Assembly: GCA_030267565.1 (NCBI GenBank)
Contig: BRXU01000004.1
Span: 335,001 to 399,000, forward strand
Reading direction: 5' to 3'
Length of the DNA: 64,000 nt
DNA from: Pleodorina starrii
Lineage: Eukaryota > Chlorophyta > Chlorophyceae > Chlamydomonadales > Volvocaceae
The translations under genes and the position numbers were made by a program. Below are positions 11,394-22,453 of the stretch, piece after piece. Under the pieces are notes generated by a model, which worked only from the letters and a program-made list of their open reading frames with translations, was not told where the DNA came from and searched no databases. Position 1 is the stretch's first letter, and each line of letters starts with the position of its first letter.

Positions 11394-14139
11394 ATGAAGC
11401 GCAAGGCGCAGGACCTGTACTACGTGTGCCGGCCTGCACACCTCCGAGACCAAGACGACCTCATCGCTGACGACGCGGACGAGCCCGTACAGCAACGTAC
11501 TTCAAGGCAAATCGAGTACGACGAGTACGGCGAGGCCAGCGAGGCCACCACCGGCGCTGGCGGCGGCGGCGGCGGCACCGCCGCCGGCGTGTCGGCGTTT
11601 GGGCTTGAATTTGAGGACGGCGACGATCGCACGCCGCGGAGCCCGATGGGCGCGACGGCGACGTCGGCCCGGCGACCGACGGCGGTGCCGGAGGCGGCGG
11701 CAGCGCCGGCTCGCAGCCGCGGCACGCAGGTCGTCCCGCATATCCGCAGGAGCAGCAAAGTCGTGAAGACGGCAGCGACAGCGGTTGTGGCGGCGGCCGA
11801 AGCCGCGGCGGAGCCGCTCTCAGAAGAAGCGCAACTCGGCGCCGGCGGCGCCGCCGCAGCGCCGACGGCGCCGCCCGCACCCGCGTCGTCGATTGCAGCT
11901 AGGGTAGCCGCCGCGGCGGCGACGGCAGCGACGGCGGCGGCGGCGGCGGCGCCGAACGGCGCGTCATTAAGCCGCTCGGCCGTGATCCGGCGGCGATCCG
12001 CACAGCCCGGCCCGCAAACGGCGGCAGCGACCGCGCCGGTCTCGATAGCGCCGCCGGCGGCGGCGGCGGCAGTTCCACTGCCGCCGCCGGCGCTGGGCCC
12101 GCTCCTGTCAGACGCGTCGGAAGAGCCGCTGACCACGGGCTTGCGCGAAATGGAGGCCTTCCTGTCAAGCCTAACGACCCCCCAACCGCCGCCGCCACCG
12201 CAGCCAACGGCCCAGACAGCACCGCAGCAGCCACCGCAGCCAACCGCCGCCGCCAGCGTGCCGGGGGAGTCCATTATGCCGCCGGCGGCGACCGCGCAAC
12301 CCGCCGAAGCTTCACACGGCGTCGCTGCGGCCGTGCATATCGCGTCGCCGCAGCCGCGAACGAAGCCGCCGTTCCTGCACTCGCCGTCGAGAGTCGCTGC
12401 CGCCGCCGGCGGCGCTCCCAGAGACGCCGCCGCGACGCCGGCCGCCGCCAGGACCGACGCCGCCGCCGCTGCTCACGCCGCGACACCCGTCGTCGTGACG
12501 GCTGAGACGTTCGGAAGTGGGTTCGGATTCGATTTCAGCCCGGAGGCGATGCGCGGCGACGGCGGCGAGCTTGCCGGGGCACTTGTACGGCAGCGGCTGG
12601 AGGCCTCCACGCCGTCAGCCGCGTCGCAGCGCGACGCCGGCGGGGCTGGCGGCGTCGCCATCGCCCCTGGCGATGGCGCCGGCGGTGACGTTGATGACGG
12701 CGGGGTCGTCTCCGACGGCGGCTCCCAGGCGTCCGTAGCCTCCTGGCCTGGTGCTAAGACCCGGTCGCCGTCGCCACCGACGCCGCCGCCATCAGAGGAG
12801 CCGCCGTCGGCTGGTCTGGGTGCCGCGGTGGTCGTCGAGCAGCGCGAGCACCCGCTGACGGTCGCGTGTGGCGGCGGCGGCGGCTGCGCGGCGCCTAGCG
12901 CTCCGACTGCTGCGCTTTCGAAGCCGCCGACGGACCCTCATGTGGGTCAGCAGACAGGTGGCGTCGGCGAACTGACCCCGACTGCTGCTGCTGCTGCTGC
13001 CGCCGTCGCTCCTGACCATGATGACGCCGCGGCCACTGCCCCCGCGGCGGCGGCGGCGGCGGCGACGGCGACGGCGGGCCCTGGCGACGTGGACCCGCCA
13101 GCCCGGGAGGAGATACGACAGCATGGCCAGCCCCAGCTGCCGTCGGCACAACCCCTGACACAGCCACAACCCGAGACGCAGCTCCAGCTACAGCCACAGG
13201 AGGTATCACAGACGGTGACGGACGTGCAGCAGTCGCAGCGGCTGCAGCTGGCGGCGCCGCAGCCCCCCGCCAGCTGGGTGGTCCCGGCGGAGGCTCCAAA
13301 GCCCGAAGCGGACGAGGCGGCGGCAGTGGCGGCAGTGGCGGCGGCAGCGGCGGCGGCAGCGGATGTTGGTCGTGCTGGCGGCGGCAGCGGCAGCCAAGCC
13401 ATCGCTGCGGCAGACGATGATGTGGGCGGGATGGCTGCGGCGCTGACGGCCACGAGGGAGGACGCTGCTGCTGCGGCGGCGGCGGCGGTTCTGGGAGGCC
13501 GAGGAGCGGGCGGCGCGCCACCAGCGGGGCCGGCTCTGACCGCCGTGGGACCCGACACGGCCGGTGGCGGCAGCGGCGCCGACGACGGCGCTGCCGCGGC
13601 TGACGCCGTGGCTGCCGCAGTGCACCTCACGGCCGCGGCCGCGAGCGGTGGTGGTGGCGGTGGCGTTAGCGGCGTGGGGGCTGTGGAAGACTGCGGGACA
13701 CAAGTGATCGCGGCGGCGGCGGAGGCGCCGGAGGCTGCAGCACATGGCGAGATCGTCACAACCACCGCTGAGGCAGTCCAGAGAGTGGGCGTAACCCGGA
13801 CAGTGGCCCAACAGGGGCCGCCGCCGCCGCCATCCATGCGCGGTGAGGATGCCGCCGGGACGGCTGCTGCCGACGGCGAGACCGCTGCGACGGCGGCGGA
13901 GGCGGCGGCGCGGAACTGCCGCGGCGGCGCAGACGGAGCCGCCGCCGCCGAGGTTGCGCCGCCAGACGCAACGGACTCGCTCGCTATCGGTCGTGACGGC
14001 GCCGCTGCACTGCAGCCGGACGCAGAGCCGCGACCGGGGCCTGCGGCCGGGGTTGTGCCATTGGATGCGCCAGCCGCCGCCGCTGCAGGCAGCAGCAGCG
14101 TTGTGATCGGTGGCGGCGGCGAGGGCAGCGGCGGCGGTG

Positions 14140-14170
<31 letters not shown>

Positions 14171-14921
14171 CGTCGTTTCCGTGGACCAACCACCGGCGGC
14201 GCTACGTGGTGGTGGTGGTGGCGGCGGCATCGGGCCGGGTGCCGCGCCGACGCTGGCTTCACTCGCGGAGCCAGAAGCCGGCGCAGCAAACCCCTCATTT
14301 GAGCCGGCTGACGAGGCGGCTGACGAGGCGGCTGCAGCTGCGGCTGCGGCTGCGGCTGCGGCACCAGCAGCTGAAGCAGCGGCAGTCTCATCTGGGTTGG
14401 CGGATGCCGGGGCAACCGCGCAAGTCGCCGCGGCCCTCTCCTCCGAGGGTGAGCAGCCACTGGCGGCGGCCGCGCACGACGCGGCTGCGGCGATTCCCGA
14501 GGCGACTGCGGCTGCTGCTGCTGATAGTAGTGGTGGTGGTGGTGTTGAGGCGGACATGCCCGGGCGCAGCGGCACCGAGGCGCCTGTGGCCCCGTCGGCT
14601 GCAGTCCCTCCTAACCGGGCGGAGCCGCCGCCGGAAGGCCCGACCGAGCCCGCCGCCGGGGCCCCGGGGCCCCACCAGCCCGACGACGGCGGGCTGGGAG
14701 CAACGGCGGCGGAGCCGCCGGCGGCCAGGCCCAGCGCCGACGGCGGCGGCGGTGGCGTGTCGTCGATGCCGCCGCTGCCGCCGCCGGAGCTGGTGGTCGA
14801 GGAGGGGCGCTCCGGGGAGGGGCAGCTGGCGGCGGCGACGGCGGCGGCGGCGACGGCGGCGGGGCTTTCCGCGGAAGCTCAGTTGGAGGCGGCTGTCATG
14901 GCGGCGCTGTCTGGGCTGTAG
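11394..14921 (+). CDS. Large Ala/Gly-rich single-exon protein, unknown function
   Basis: An uninterrupted frame encodes 1175 residues, which is unusual here because every other large gene is cut by introns. The N-terminus is non-repetitive (MKRKAQDLYYVCRPAHLRD, then acidic DDLIADDADEP). The body is dominated by Ala, Gly, Pro and Gln runs with conserved-looking islands: SAFGLEFEDGDDR, TTGLREMEAFLSSL, ETFGSGFGFDFSPEAM, a Gln/Pro-rich stretch near residue 590, and a helical C-terminus (LSAEAQLEAAVMAALSGL). The repeated FG[LF][ED]F-type islands and low complexity suggest an intrinsically disordered nuclear or scaffold protein; this is inference. The frame is open upstream of the ATG past a possible acceptor (CTCCAG, 11380), so a 5' exon cannot be excluded. 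A TGTAA lies at 15851. An antisense frame of 542 residues is a composition shadow. Confidence 0.72.
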
Positions 14922-16548
14922 CGTGCGGTTGGGCAGGGGTTGGGGCTGCGTGTATGTGTGTGTGTATTTTGTCTGCAGGTGTGTTGGTCTTGCGGTGGGT
15001 GTATATTGGCAGGGTTCTGGCAGGACCAAAAAGCGGCAAACCGCAGAGGTTTGGTCGCGTATATTAGGGCGGAGTTTAAGCAGGTAGAGGCCAAACCTGG
15101 GGCAGAAATTGCGCCGGCGGTGCCGTCCCGGCGCGTCCCGGGGGGAGGAAGAAGAGGGCAGCGGCGGGAGCTCGCCTGCGGGCGGAAGGGAAGGCGAGGG
15201 AGGGTCGGGACGAGCAGCGGAGGCGGTGCTGTGGCCGGCGCGGGAGCTGGCAATGGGCCCGGCGGGCGAGAGGCGACGTATTGGCGTGGGCGTCAGTTAT
15301 TCCGGTAGCAGGATCGGTGTCAGTAACGATGTCGGTGTCAGGGGCAACTCAGAAAGCGGTGTGATTGTGGGGGACGGTAGCGAGCGGGCGCTGGGAGGGG
15401 CGGCGGCGTCAGCGACACACCACCTGCCTGCTTCTACTTGGATGCCGCATGCCGCATGCGGCAGGGTGCCATGCACGGCAGAGCGTTACGGTGTGGTGGT
15501 TACGGTGCCGTAGCTGTCGGCCCAACGGACGTACGACATGCTGTACTGTACGGCGATTAAGGACTTGTGCTGTCTGGTCTGGGTGTGCTTTCCTTTTGCC
15601 CTGGTCGTGTCCGCTGCACTGCACGGCCAGCTGGCCCCCGCTGGCTATCCCCCTCCAACAGAACCCGGGGGGAGAGGGTCGGGCCATCGATGCGTGCAGC
15701 ACATCTGAACGCATGGTGACTCGTCACCGGAGGCGGCATCGGCGGACCGTGCACTAGAGGCTCAAGGTGGACACACACCGATCGCCTCGCCCCTTGGGTC
15801 ACTAGGGCGTTCTAAGGAACCGAACTACTGCTGTCATAGCTCTGCCCGATTGTAAAGTTCAATCTAGTACTGGTATTTTTAGCATACCGCAGGCCTACAG
15901 CTTTCCGACGCCCTTGGGCGGACCCGTCTCAGTTACCGTAAGGCGTAAGCGTTTCACCGTTACGGAATCAGGTGCGTTGATGAATCAAACGTTTACAAGA
16001 CATTATAGATTTATAGTTCTAGTAAAGGTACTCAAGGCCGTCATCGTCACTCTTTTGTCGTGTTTGGTTTCGCTCAGAGGTTTCGCTGCCGATACGTGAC
16101 ACGTCATACAACGCCAGTAATGCAGTCCACAGTCCCGTCAGTGCTGGAAACTGCTTCTTTCCCAGGTAGCCATGTTACATAGTCAAGTGGCCCACATTAT
16201 GCATGAGAAAACCTGGGAGAAGGCATCACTTTTCTTTGGTTCCTTAACCGAGAACATTCCCACGGGATATTCAATTGCCTCGCGAACCTTTATACCAATT
16301 CTCCTCCATTTGTATAGCACTATACCAATATCGTGTGGCGGCTTCGCGGAGGCTAAGTAATTCGAAAATTGCCCACAGGCTTTATGCAAGCGCAGCGACT
16401 TCGGCTTCAACAAAGCCATTGCTTCTGGCTTAAGGCACTTCAAATTGCGAAGGCATCGCTGCGTCGCCCGAAAGTCAACTCGGCAGCTCCAACCGCCTGT
16501 TCGGCGTCCTTTTGCCGGGGTTCGTTCTCCGCCCGACCAGCTTTAATC
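14922..16548. other. 3' UTR, intergenic DNA and AT-richer upstream region
   Basis: It holds the 3' UTR of the Ala-rich gene (TGTAA at 15851-15855) and then AT-richer sequence (about 15800-16380) that probably serves as promoter of the downstream phosphodiesterase gene. An in-frame ATG at 16384 could extend that gene's N-terminus. No other gene was found. Confidence 0.45.
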
Positions 16549-19412
16549 ATGGGAAAGAGCGGTCCCATGTTGCTCGGAGGCCACCGCGGGTGAGTGCGTC
16601 CGCGCAGTCCTACAATTGGCCTGTGGGCCTTCCTCGGGTTCCGCATGTCGCCACCGTTTCTGGAAGTGGCCCCTGTTGCCTTCAGCGGCACACGCGTCTT
16701 AGCTTTCCCCGTGCGCATCCGAAATTATATGGCAGGATGGGCGAGAACCTTGCGACCACGAGCCCCGACGGGAAAACCGGCGTGTACCCGGCGTTTCGCG
16801 AGAATACCATCGAGTCCTTCCAGCAGGCCGTCAAGTGCGGCGTGGGCTTCGTGGAATTCGACGTGCAGGTAGGGCAACAGGCCTCGACCCCACGCAAACA
16901 ATCGCCCCGAGCCTCACAGCGTGGGCAGGGGGCGGTTCCGGACCACGAACCCGGGTGGGAAAGTGTGCTTTGCGATCCGCGGGGGTTCGGGTGCAACCCA
17001 CATGGGATGCGCTGTCCCATGCACGGGCGCGCGGGTTCCGTCTCGCAACTGCCACATTCTGCTGCACCTCTACAAGGGCTCACCTTTCTCTTACCGCCAC
17101 CAACCGGCCGCGACCCCCTCCTCTTCCTCCTCCCGCTCTTCCCCAACCCCCTACCCGACCCAGGTGACCCGGGACAACGTGCCAGTCATTTGGCACGATG
17201 ACGACGTCGTGTTCGGTCCCGCCGACCATCCCAGCAAGCCGCAGGTCAAAGACTTGACGCTGGCCGAGCTCAAGAAGCTGTGCGGCAAGAACCGCCACAG
17301 CGGCAGCGGCAGCGGCGGGCCCGCGGCCGCGGCGGCGCCGTCGGCGGCGGCGGCAGCGTCGTCGGGGGAGTCTTGCGGCGCCGCCAGCGACTCTGACTGC
17401 GACGGCGCGGCGGCGGCGGCGGCGGGCGCGTCGCCCAGCGTCAGCAGCGACGGCGGCGCGGGGGGCAGCGAGGGAGACGCGGGCGGGCAGCAGCAGTCGC
17501 GCGGACTGCTGCGGCTGTTCCGGGACAGGAACACGCGGCAACGGGCCACCAGGTAAGGGGGGAATTGCTGCTGGGTGGCGGGCCAAGGGCAGGAGGTGTT
17601 GCTCGGGGTGTTGGCGTCGTGGGCAGTTCAGGTAACGGAGCCACGGTGACCTGGCCTCCGCGGGGGCTGCGGTACCCTACCGGTATCGGTACCTGCTGCG
17701 CTTTGCTTTTTTGCAGCCCTGCTTAGCGGCCGCCCGGGGCCCTGCTCCGCTTCATGTTGTGCCCCCCTCGCACGACTCTGCCCGACCTGGCCCCGGCCCG
17801 GCCCTGCCGCAGGTACGAGCAATGGCAGTGCGAGCAGGACGACTCGATTCCCACACTGGAGGCGGTCTTTTCGGCGCTGCCGCCCGAGGTCGGCTTTGAC
17901 ATCGAGGTGGGTGGGCGCTGGGCGGGGGTTACGGTAGTAAAGAAGAGAGACCGGGGGGACAGGGTTGCCTGGTTTGGCAACTGGCACTGGCAAGTGCGCC
18001 ACACGACGATGCTGGCGGCGTGTGTCGTCTGTCGGGCAGCATGCGGCCGGCCCGATCCACGCTACCTTCCCAACCCAGCCCAACCCAGCCCGACGCAGCG
18101 TGAGCGATGGCTGGGCCCGCCGCATCACCCTTTACAGCCCCAAGCAGCGAACCCAACCATGGATTCACGGTCAGGACGATACCCGCCCACAACCCATATG
18201 GCTACGGTATCTTCTTACTTACAACCCGTGTGGCGTTCTGTTTCTGACAGTGCCCTGTTTGTGCCTTCCCGCCTCCCTCCCGCTCCCCGCCTCGGACCTT
18301 GTACTTTACGTGGTACGGCACGATGCCGTACGGTACGGCGATAGATCAAGATGACGACCGGCGACGATGTGGTGCACACGCCCTCCGAAGAGGTGGAGCG
18401 CATGCTCAACGCCATCCTGCCTGTCGTACACCGCTGCGCCTCTTCCACCTCCTCCTCCACCTCCGCCGCCGCCGCCGCGGCCGCTCCGTCGGGCGCCTCC
18501 CCGCCGCCCTCGCCGCTGCCCACCGCGCATCTGACCGACCCGCAGCCCCAGCCCCAGCAGGAGCCGCAGCCACATCCGCAGCGGCGGCGCATCATGTTTT
18601 CGTCCTTCGACCCCGACGTGTGCGTGGAGCTGCGGCGGCGGCAGAGCGCGCACCCCGTGTACTACCTGTCGGGCTGCGGGCTGTACTCGCACGCCGACGC
18701 GCGGCGGACCTCCATCCCGGCGGCGCTGTCGTTCGCCGCGGAGGCGGGCATGCGGGGCATCGTGCTGCCAGCGTCCGTTCTGCTCAAGGTGCGGTGTGCT
18801 CGGGGGTAGGGCAGGAGGAAGGCAGGGGTAAAAGAATTCGGCCCGGGGAGGGCAGCAGCTCAAACTGGCGGAGGGGGCCCGGAGGGCGAGTTGATAGCGA
18901 TTGCATGTGGGGCGACTGCGGCGGCGGGGGGGGGCGGGGCCGGGCTGGGAGGGAAAGGGCGGCAGGGGAGGCGGCAGGGGACGCGCGATGATGGGGACTG
19001 GAGGTAGGTGGCGTGAGGCATCGCGCGTCCGTCCGTCCATCCGTCCGTCCGTCGTGCTCCTTCGTATACATGTCTGTCTGTGTGTTGTAGCGGGGTACTC
19101 CTTCGTACGCATTCCCTCGACCTCAAAGATGGAAAGAACGATGAACCGCAACCAGCGCGCGTGTTAGGGCATACTTACAAGTTAGCTCTGCAACACGGTG
19201 TGTGTCATGTGTGTCCTGTGTTGCAGAACATGGACATGGTGGAGAGCGCCAGCCGCAGCCGGCTTGAGCTGATGACGTACGGCCTGGAGAACAACGACCT
19301 GGACTCGCTCAAGGCGCAGGCGGACGCGGGAGTGGTGGCGGCCATCGTGGATGAGGTGGCGGGAGTCACGGCGGCGCTGCAAGCCGGCGAAGCCGCCGCC
19401 GCGGAGGAGTAG
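16549..19412 (+). CDS. Glycerophosphodiester phosphodiesterase (plant GDPD1-3 type)
   Basis: Six exons: 16549-16589, 16736-16868, 17164-17552, 17813-17906, 18345-18788 and 19227-19412. All phases close, giving 428 residues. The enzyme hydrolyses glycerophosphodiesters to glycerol-3-phosphate and an alcohol. Family marks: GGHRGMGEN (His12, Arg13), FRENTIESF, FVEFDVQ (Glu54, Asp56), the substrate/metal segment VTRDNVPVIWHDD (His69, Asp70), DDSIPTLEAVFSALP, GFDIEIKM, RRIMFSSFDPDVCVEL, HPVYYLSGCG and GIVLPASVLLK. The order and spacing match plant GDPD1-3, whose Arabidopsis GDPD1 is plastidial and linked to phosphate starvation. An inserted Ser/Gly/Ala-rich loop sits in exon 3, and low-complexity Ser/Ala/Pro in exon 5. 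The frame is open upstream to an ATG at 16384; that 55-residue extension has no acidic residues and would look like a transit peptide, so the true start may be 16384. Confidence 0.95.
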
Positions 19413-22400
19413 GAGGAGGAGCGATCGGCGGCCGCCGGCAACAGCGGGAAGTCGGTGGCGGCGGCGGCGGCGGGAACGGGGGCCGAGTGAAGGATGATGG
19501 GTGGGTGATGCCCGTGTGTGTGTGTGCGTTGGTGTGTCCATCAACTGAACGGGTAGGGCAGGGCAGGGTGAAGTGGACGCCGGTACTGGCCGGGTGGGGC
19601 TGCCGCCCCTGACGCACCACGCAGTGAATTTGGGGTTTGGGGGGAGGTGGGATGGAAGTCCGTGCTGACGGCGCGGGTGATGAATTGGTGAGTGTCATGT
19701 CGGAGGCCTGTCGGGGGTTTCGGGGCGCGCCATCGACGGTGACGCGGATCTTTGGGGCATTTGGTTTTTTTGTTGAAACTGGTCAGCCCGTGTAGTCGGT
19801 GACTCGGCGGCGTGGTGTCGTGACCCGGGGGTCGGATCTGAGATTCGTGACTGTGAAGCTCAGTTTGTAGGTCGGCGTGTCCGCTGTGATGCGGATGGTG
19901 GTGGTGGTGGCGGTGGTGGCGGTGGCGTTGAAACGAAGAAGTCGTTCGACCGGGCGTCGGCTCAGACAGATTGCTGGGTCGGAGCAGTGGGGCGGGGCTT
20001 CTGTTTTGGGTTTGGAGATTTTTGAGTCAAGAGGCGGCATGACGTGTTTTACTGACTCCCTGCATCGCTCAAGTCGGACGAATGGTACCGTTATTACACT
20101 TGCTGGGCCTCCCATGCAAACGACGAGAGGAATCCAATCTTCACGGCACGGCCGCTTTGCTAGTGTGTGTGTGTGCCGCCAGTGCTTGCGCTTCCGCTGC
20201 TCAGTTGCTTGGGATTGGGGCCGGAAGACGAGCTTAATATGTCGTACTCAACTACTCTGCCCACTCAACTACTCTGCACTGTCAGTTACATTGGCGTACT
20301 TGGCATCTTGACGGGAGGGCTAGTACATGTTGCTGCGAGTGGACAACGCTGCACCTCAGCTGACTTTCTGTCGCTTGTTTGACTGCGGCGGTGATGAAGG
20401 AGGCCTCCTCCACAGCCCGCAACCCGCTGACTTTCCGTGTGTGTGTATGTGTGTGTGTGTCGGTCGGGTAACGTCGTCAGCAGCGACGTGAATGCCGAAA
20501 GGCGCACAATTCAAGCCGGGCGCCACCGCCAGATCCAACTTTTTTCATTGTGTACGGTATTCTTCCCGGACTATTTGACTGTCTCTTGGAAATCCCCCTG
20601 ACATGGCGGCCCCATCGGTCGTTAGCTCATCACCTGTCGACACCCTCTGCAGCCCTCCGGTGCATTCGCCTCTCGGCTCGTCGCTCCGCCACACGAGGCG
20701 GTCTGACACCCCAGCGATCGTTCCTCATCGATCGATCCTCAAGGGTGGTCTCTCAGCGCCGAGGGAGCGAGGGTCCTTCCGCCCGCGAAGGCTCCTCGTG
20801 TCGGTAATCCTTCAAGATGGCATTCACGGACCACAACGTACCGCAACGGATGATTCACAGCGCCGCGCACAGAAGCCGCAGCGACGGCTTTTCTGCACGC
20901 GCTGGCGGTCGGGCTGGCGCTGCACAGCAGGAGGATGTACGGCGCGGGGCCCGCCTTTTGTGGACGTGGGGCGCTGGGGCCCGTCCTTCGGCTGGATCAG
21001 ATCAGACTAGATCAGATCTAAAGATCAAGCAGGGTAGTAGCGGTAGAGGCACGCTGCCGGCGCGTGGCTGCCCTCCCCCTAACTTCTGTGACCTGAGGCC
21101 GGGAGCGACCTGCCTTGTGCCTTCGCGCATACAGGTGGTTGCGAAAACGCATTCCCAGCACTACTCCTAACATCACTTCGCATTTGGGTTACAGGAGTTT
21201 GATTGAATATTTGGGCGCTGGGAATGGGCGCCTGGCGTGGGCTCCTGACCCGAGGATGGAGGGTGGAGGCTGCGTGCCACTACTACAATCAGGAACAGGG
21301 GAAACCGGAGCATTAGGAATCACGAGGCGCCTCCCATACGCAGCTTCCGCGCCCGCTGGCGCGCCGCGGTGCCGGCGGCCGATTCAGCCCAACCTACCCC
21401 TGCTCCGTCCTGCGCGCAAAACACGGCCGCCGCCCGGGTACGGGACCGCCACACGGCCAGAAAGACAAGAGCGGTGTGTGGCGGCGGTGCGGGCAGCAAT
21501 CGGGCGGTCCTCTCAAGGGCGGAGAGGCACCCGGCAATTGTGTGCCATTGTGCACATTCCCACCCACCCACATGCCCCTGCCGGGATGGTTATCCACGTA
21601 TACGCCGGAGCCCGCGTGTCTACGCACGGGGCCGCGGACCCAGCCCTTAGCACTCGACGTCCGGGTGCGCGAGCCATGCACGGGGGCGCGGCGCTGTCGC
21701 CCAGACCCCTCCCAGACACACGGACGGCTGAGGCCGTCACACCGGCCGATGCGATGCGACGCCCCCCACACCGCGAGATGCGCCCGTATGGCTGCACCCT
21801 TCTGAGGTTGCGCAGCGGAAGCGAAGGAAGCGCGCGGGCGAACCGAAAGACGCCCGCCCCCACACACGCGCGCGGGGACCCCGCCCATCCGCCCAACACG
21901 CGCCTGGCGATACGGATACCGGATACTGGGTTGAGGTCCTCCTGGACCGCACCGCCGCCGTGTCGCTCCTCCCCGTCCCTCCCCTCGCCTTCCCTCCCCT
22001 CGCCTTCCCTTCTCGCCGCCTGCCTTGGGAAAGGTGTCCAATGGACAGTGGCCGCTGCTGCCGGATATGACCGGGGGGTGTCTCCACGATGTCGTCCGAC
22101 ACGGGCTGCCCACCGACCTCTGGGTCCCCACCGTTTGAAGGAAACGGGCGGCGAAGGGGCGCATCGCCGCCGGGGCACCCACCCACCCCGGTGGTGCACC
22201 CACTCGCGCGCACATGCACCCGCAACCTGCCCTGCCCTGACGAACACGGCCCAAGCGACCGCACCCCGCCCGCCCTGATGTGCCGCCCCTCCTCCCCCCC
22301 CCCATTCCGCCGTATCCGCCTCTCCCGCACAACGTCGTTCCCATTCCACAACGCTTCGCTCCGCAGACTTCTCCTTCCCCTCCCCCTCCTCCCTTCCATG

Positions 22401-22453
22401 CGTGTAACCTTCTTTCTTCCCCTCCTCCCTCCCTTTCCTCCCTTCCAAGCAGC
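19413..22453. other. Intergenic region between convergent genes
   Basis: It contains the 3' UTRs of the phosphodiesterase (plus) and COG3 (minus). A repeat module (GGTTATCCACGTATACGCCGG type) lies at 21587-21615. Long open frames on both strands at 21115-22620 are Arg/Pro/Gly-rich, lack domains and reflect GC content. No gene could be supported. Confidence 0.45.

Noticed and set aside
12947..14575. 542-codon antisense frame within the Ala-rich gene
   Set aside because: Ala/Pro/Ser-rich mirror of GCC/GGC-biased codons; the plus frame is longer, starts with non-repetitive sequence and is uninterrupted.
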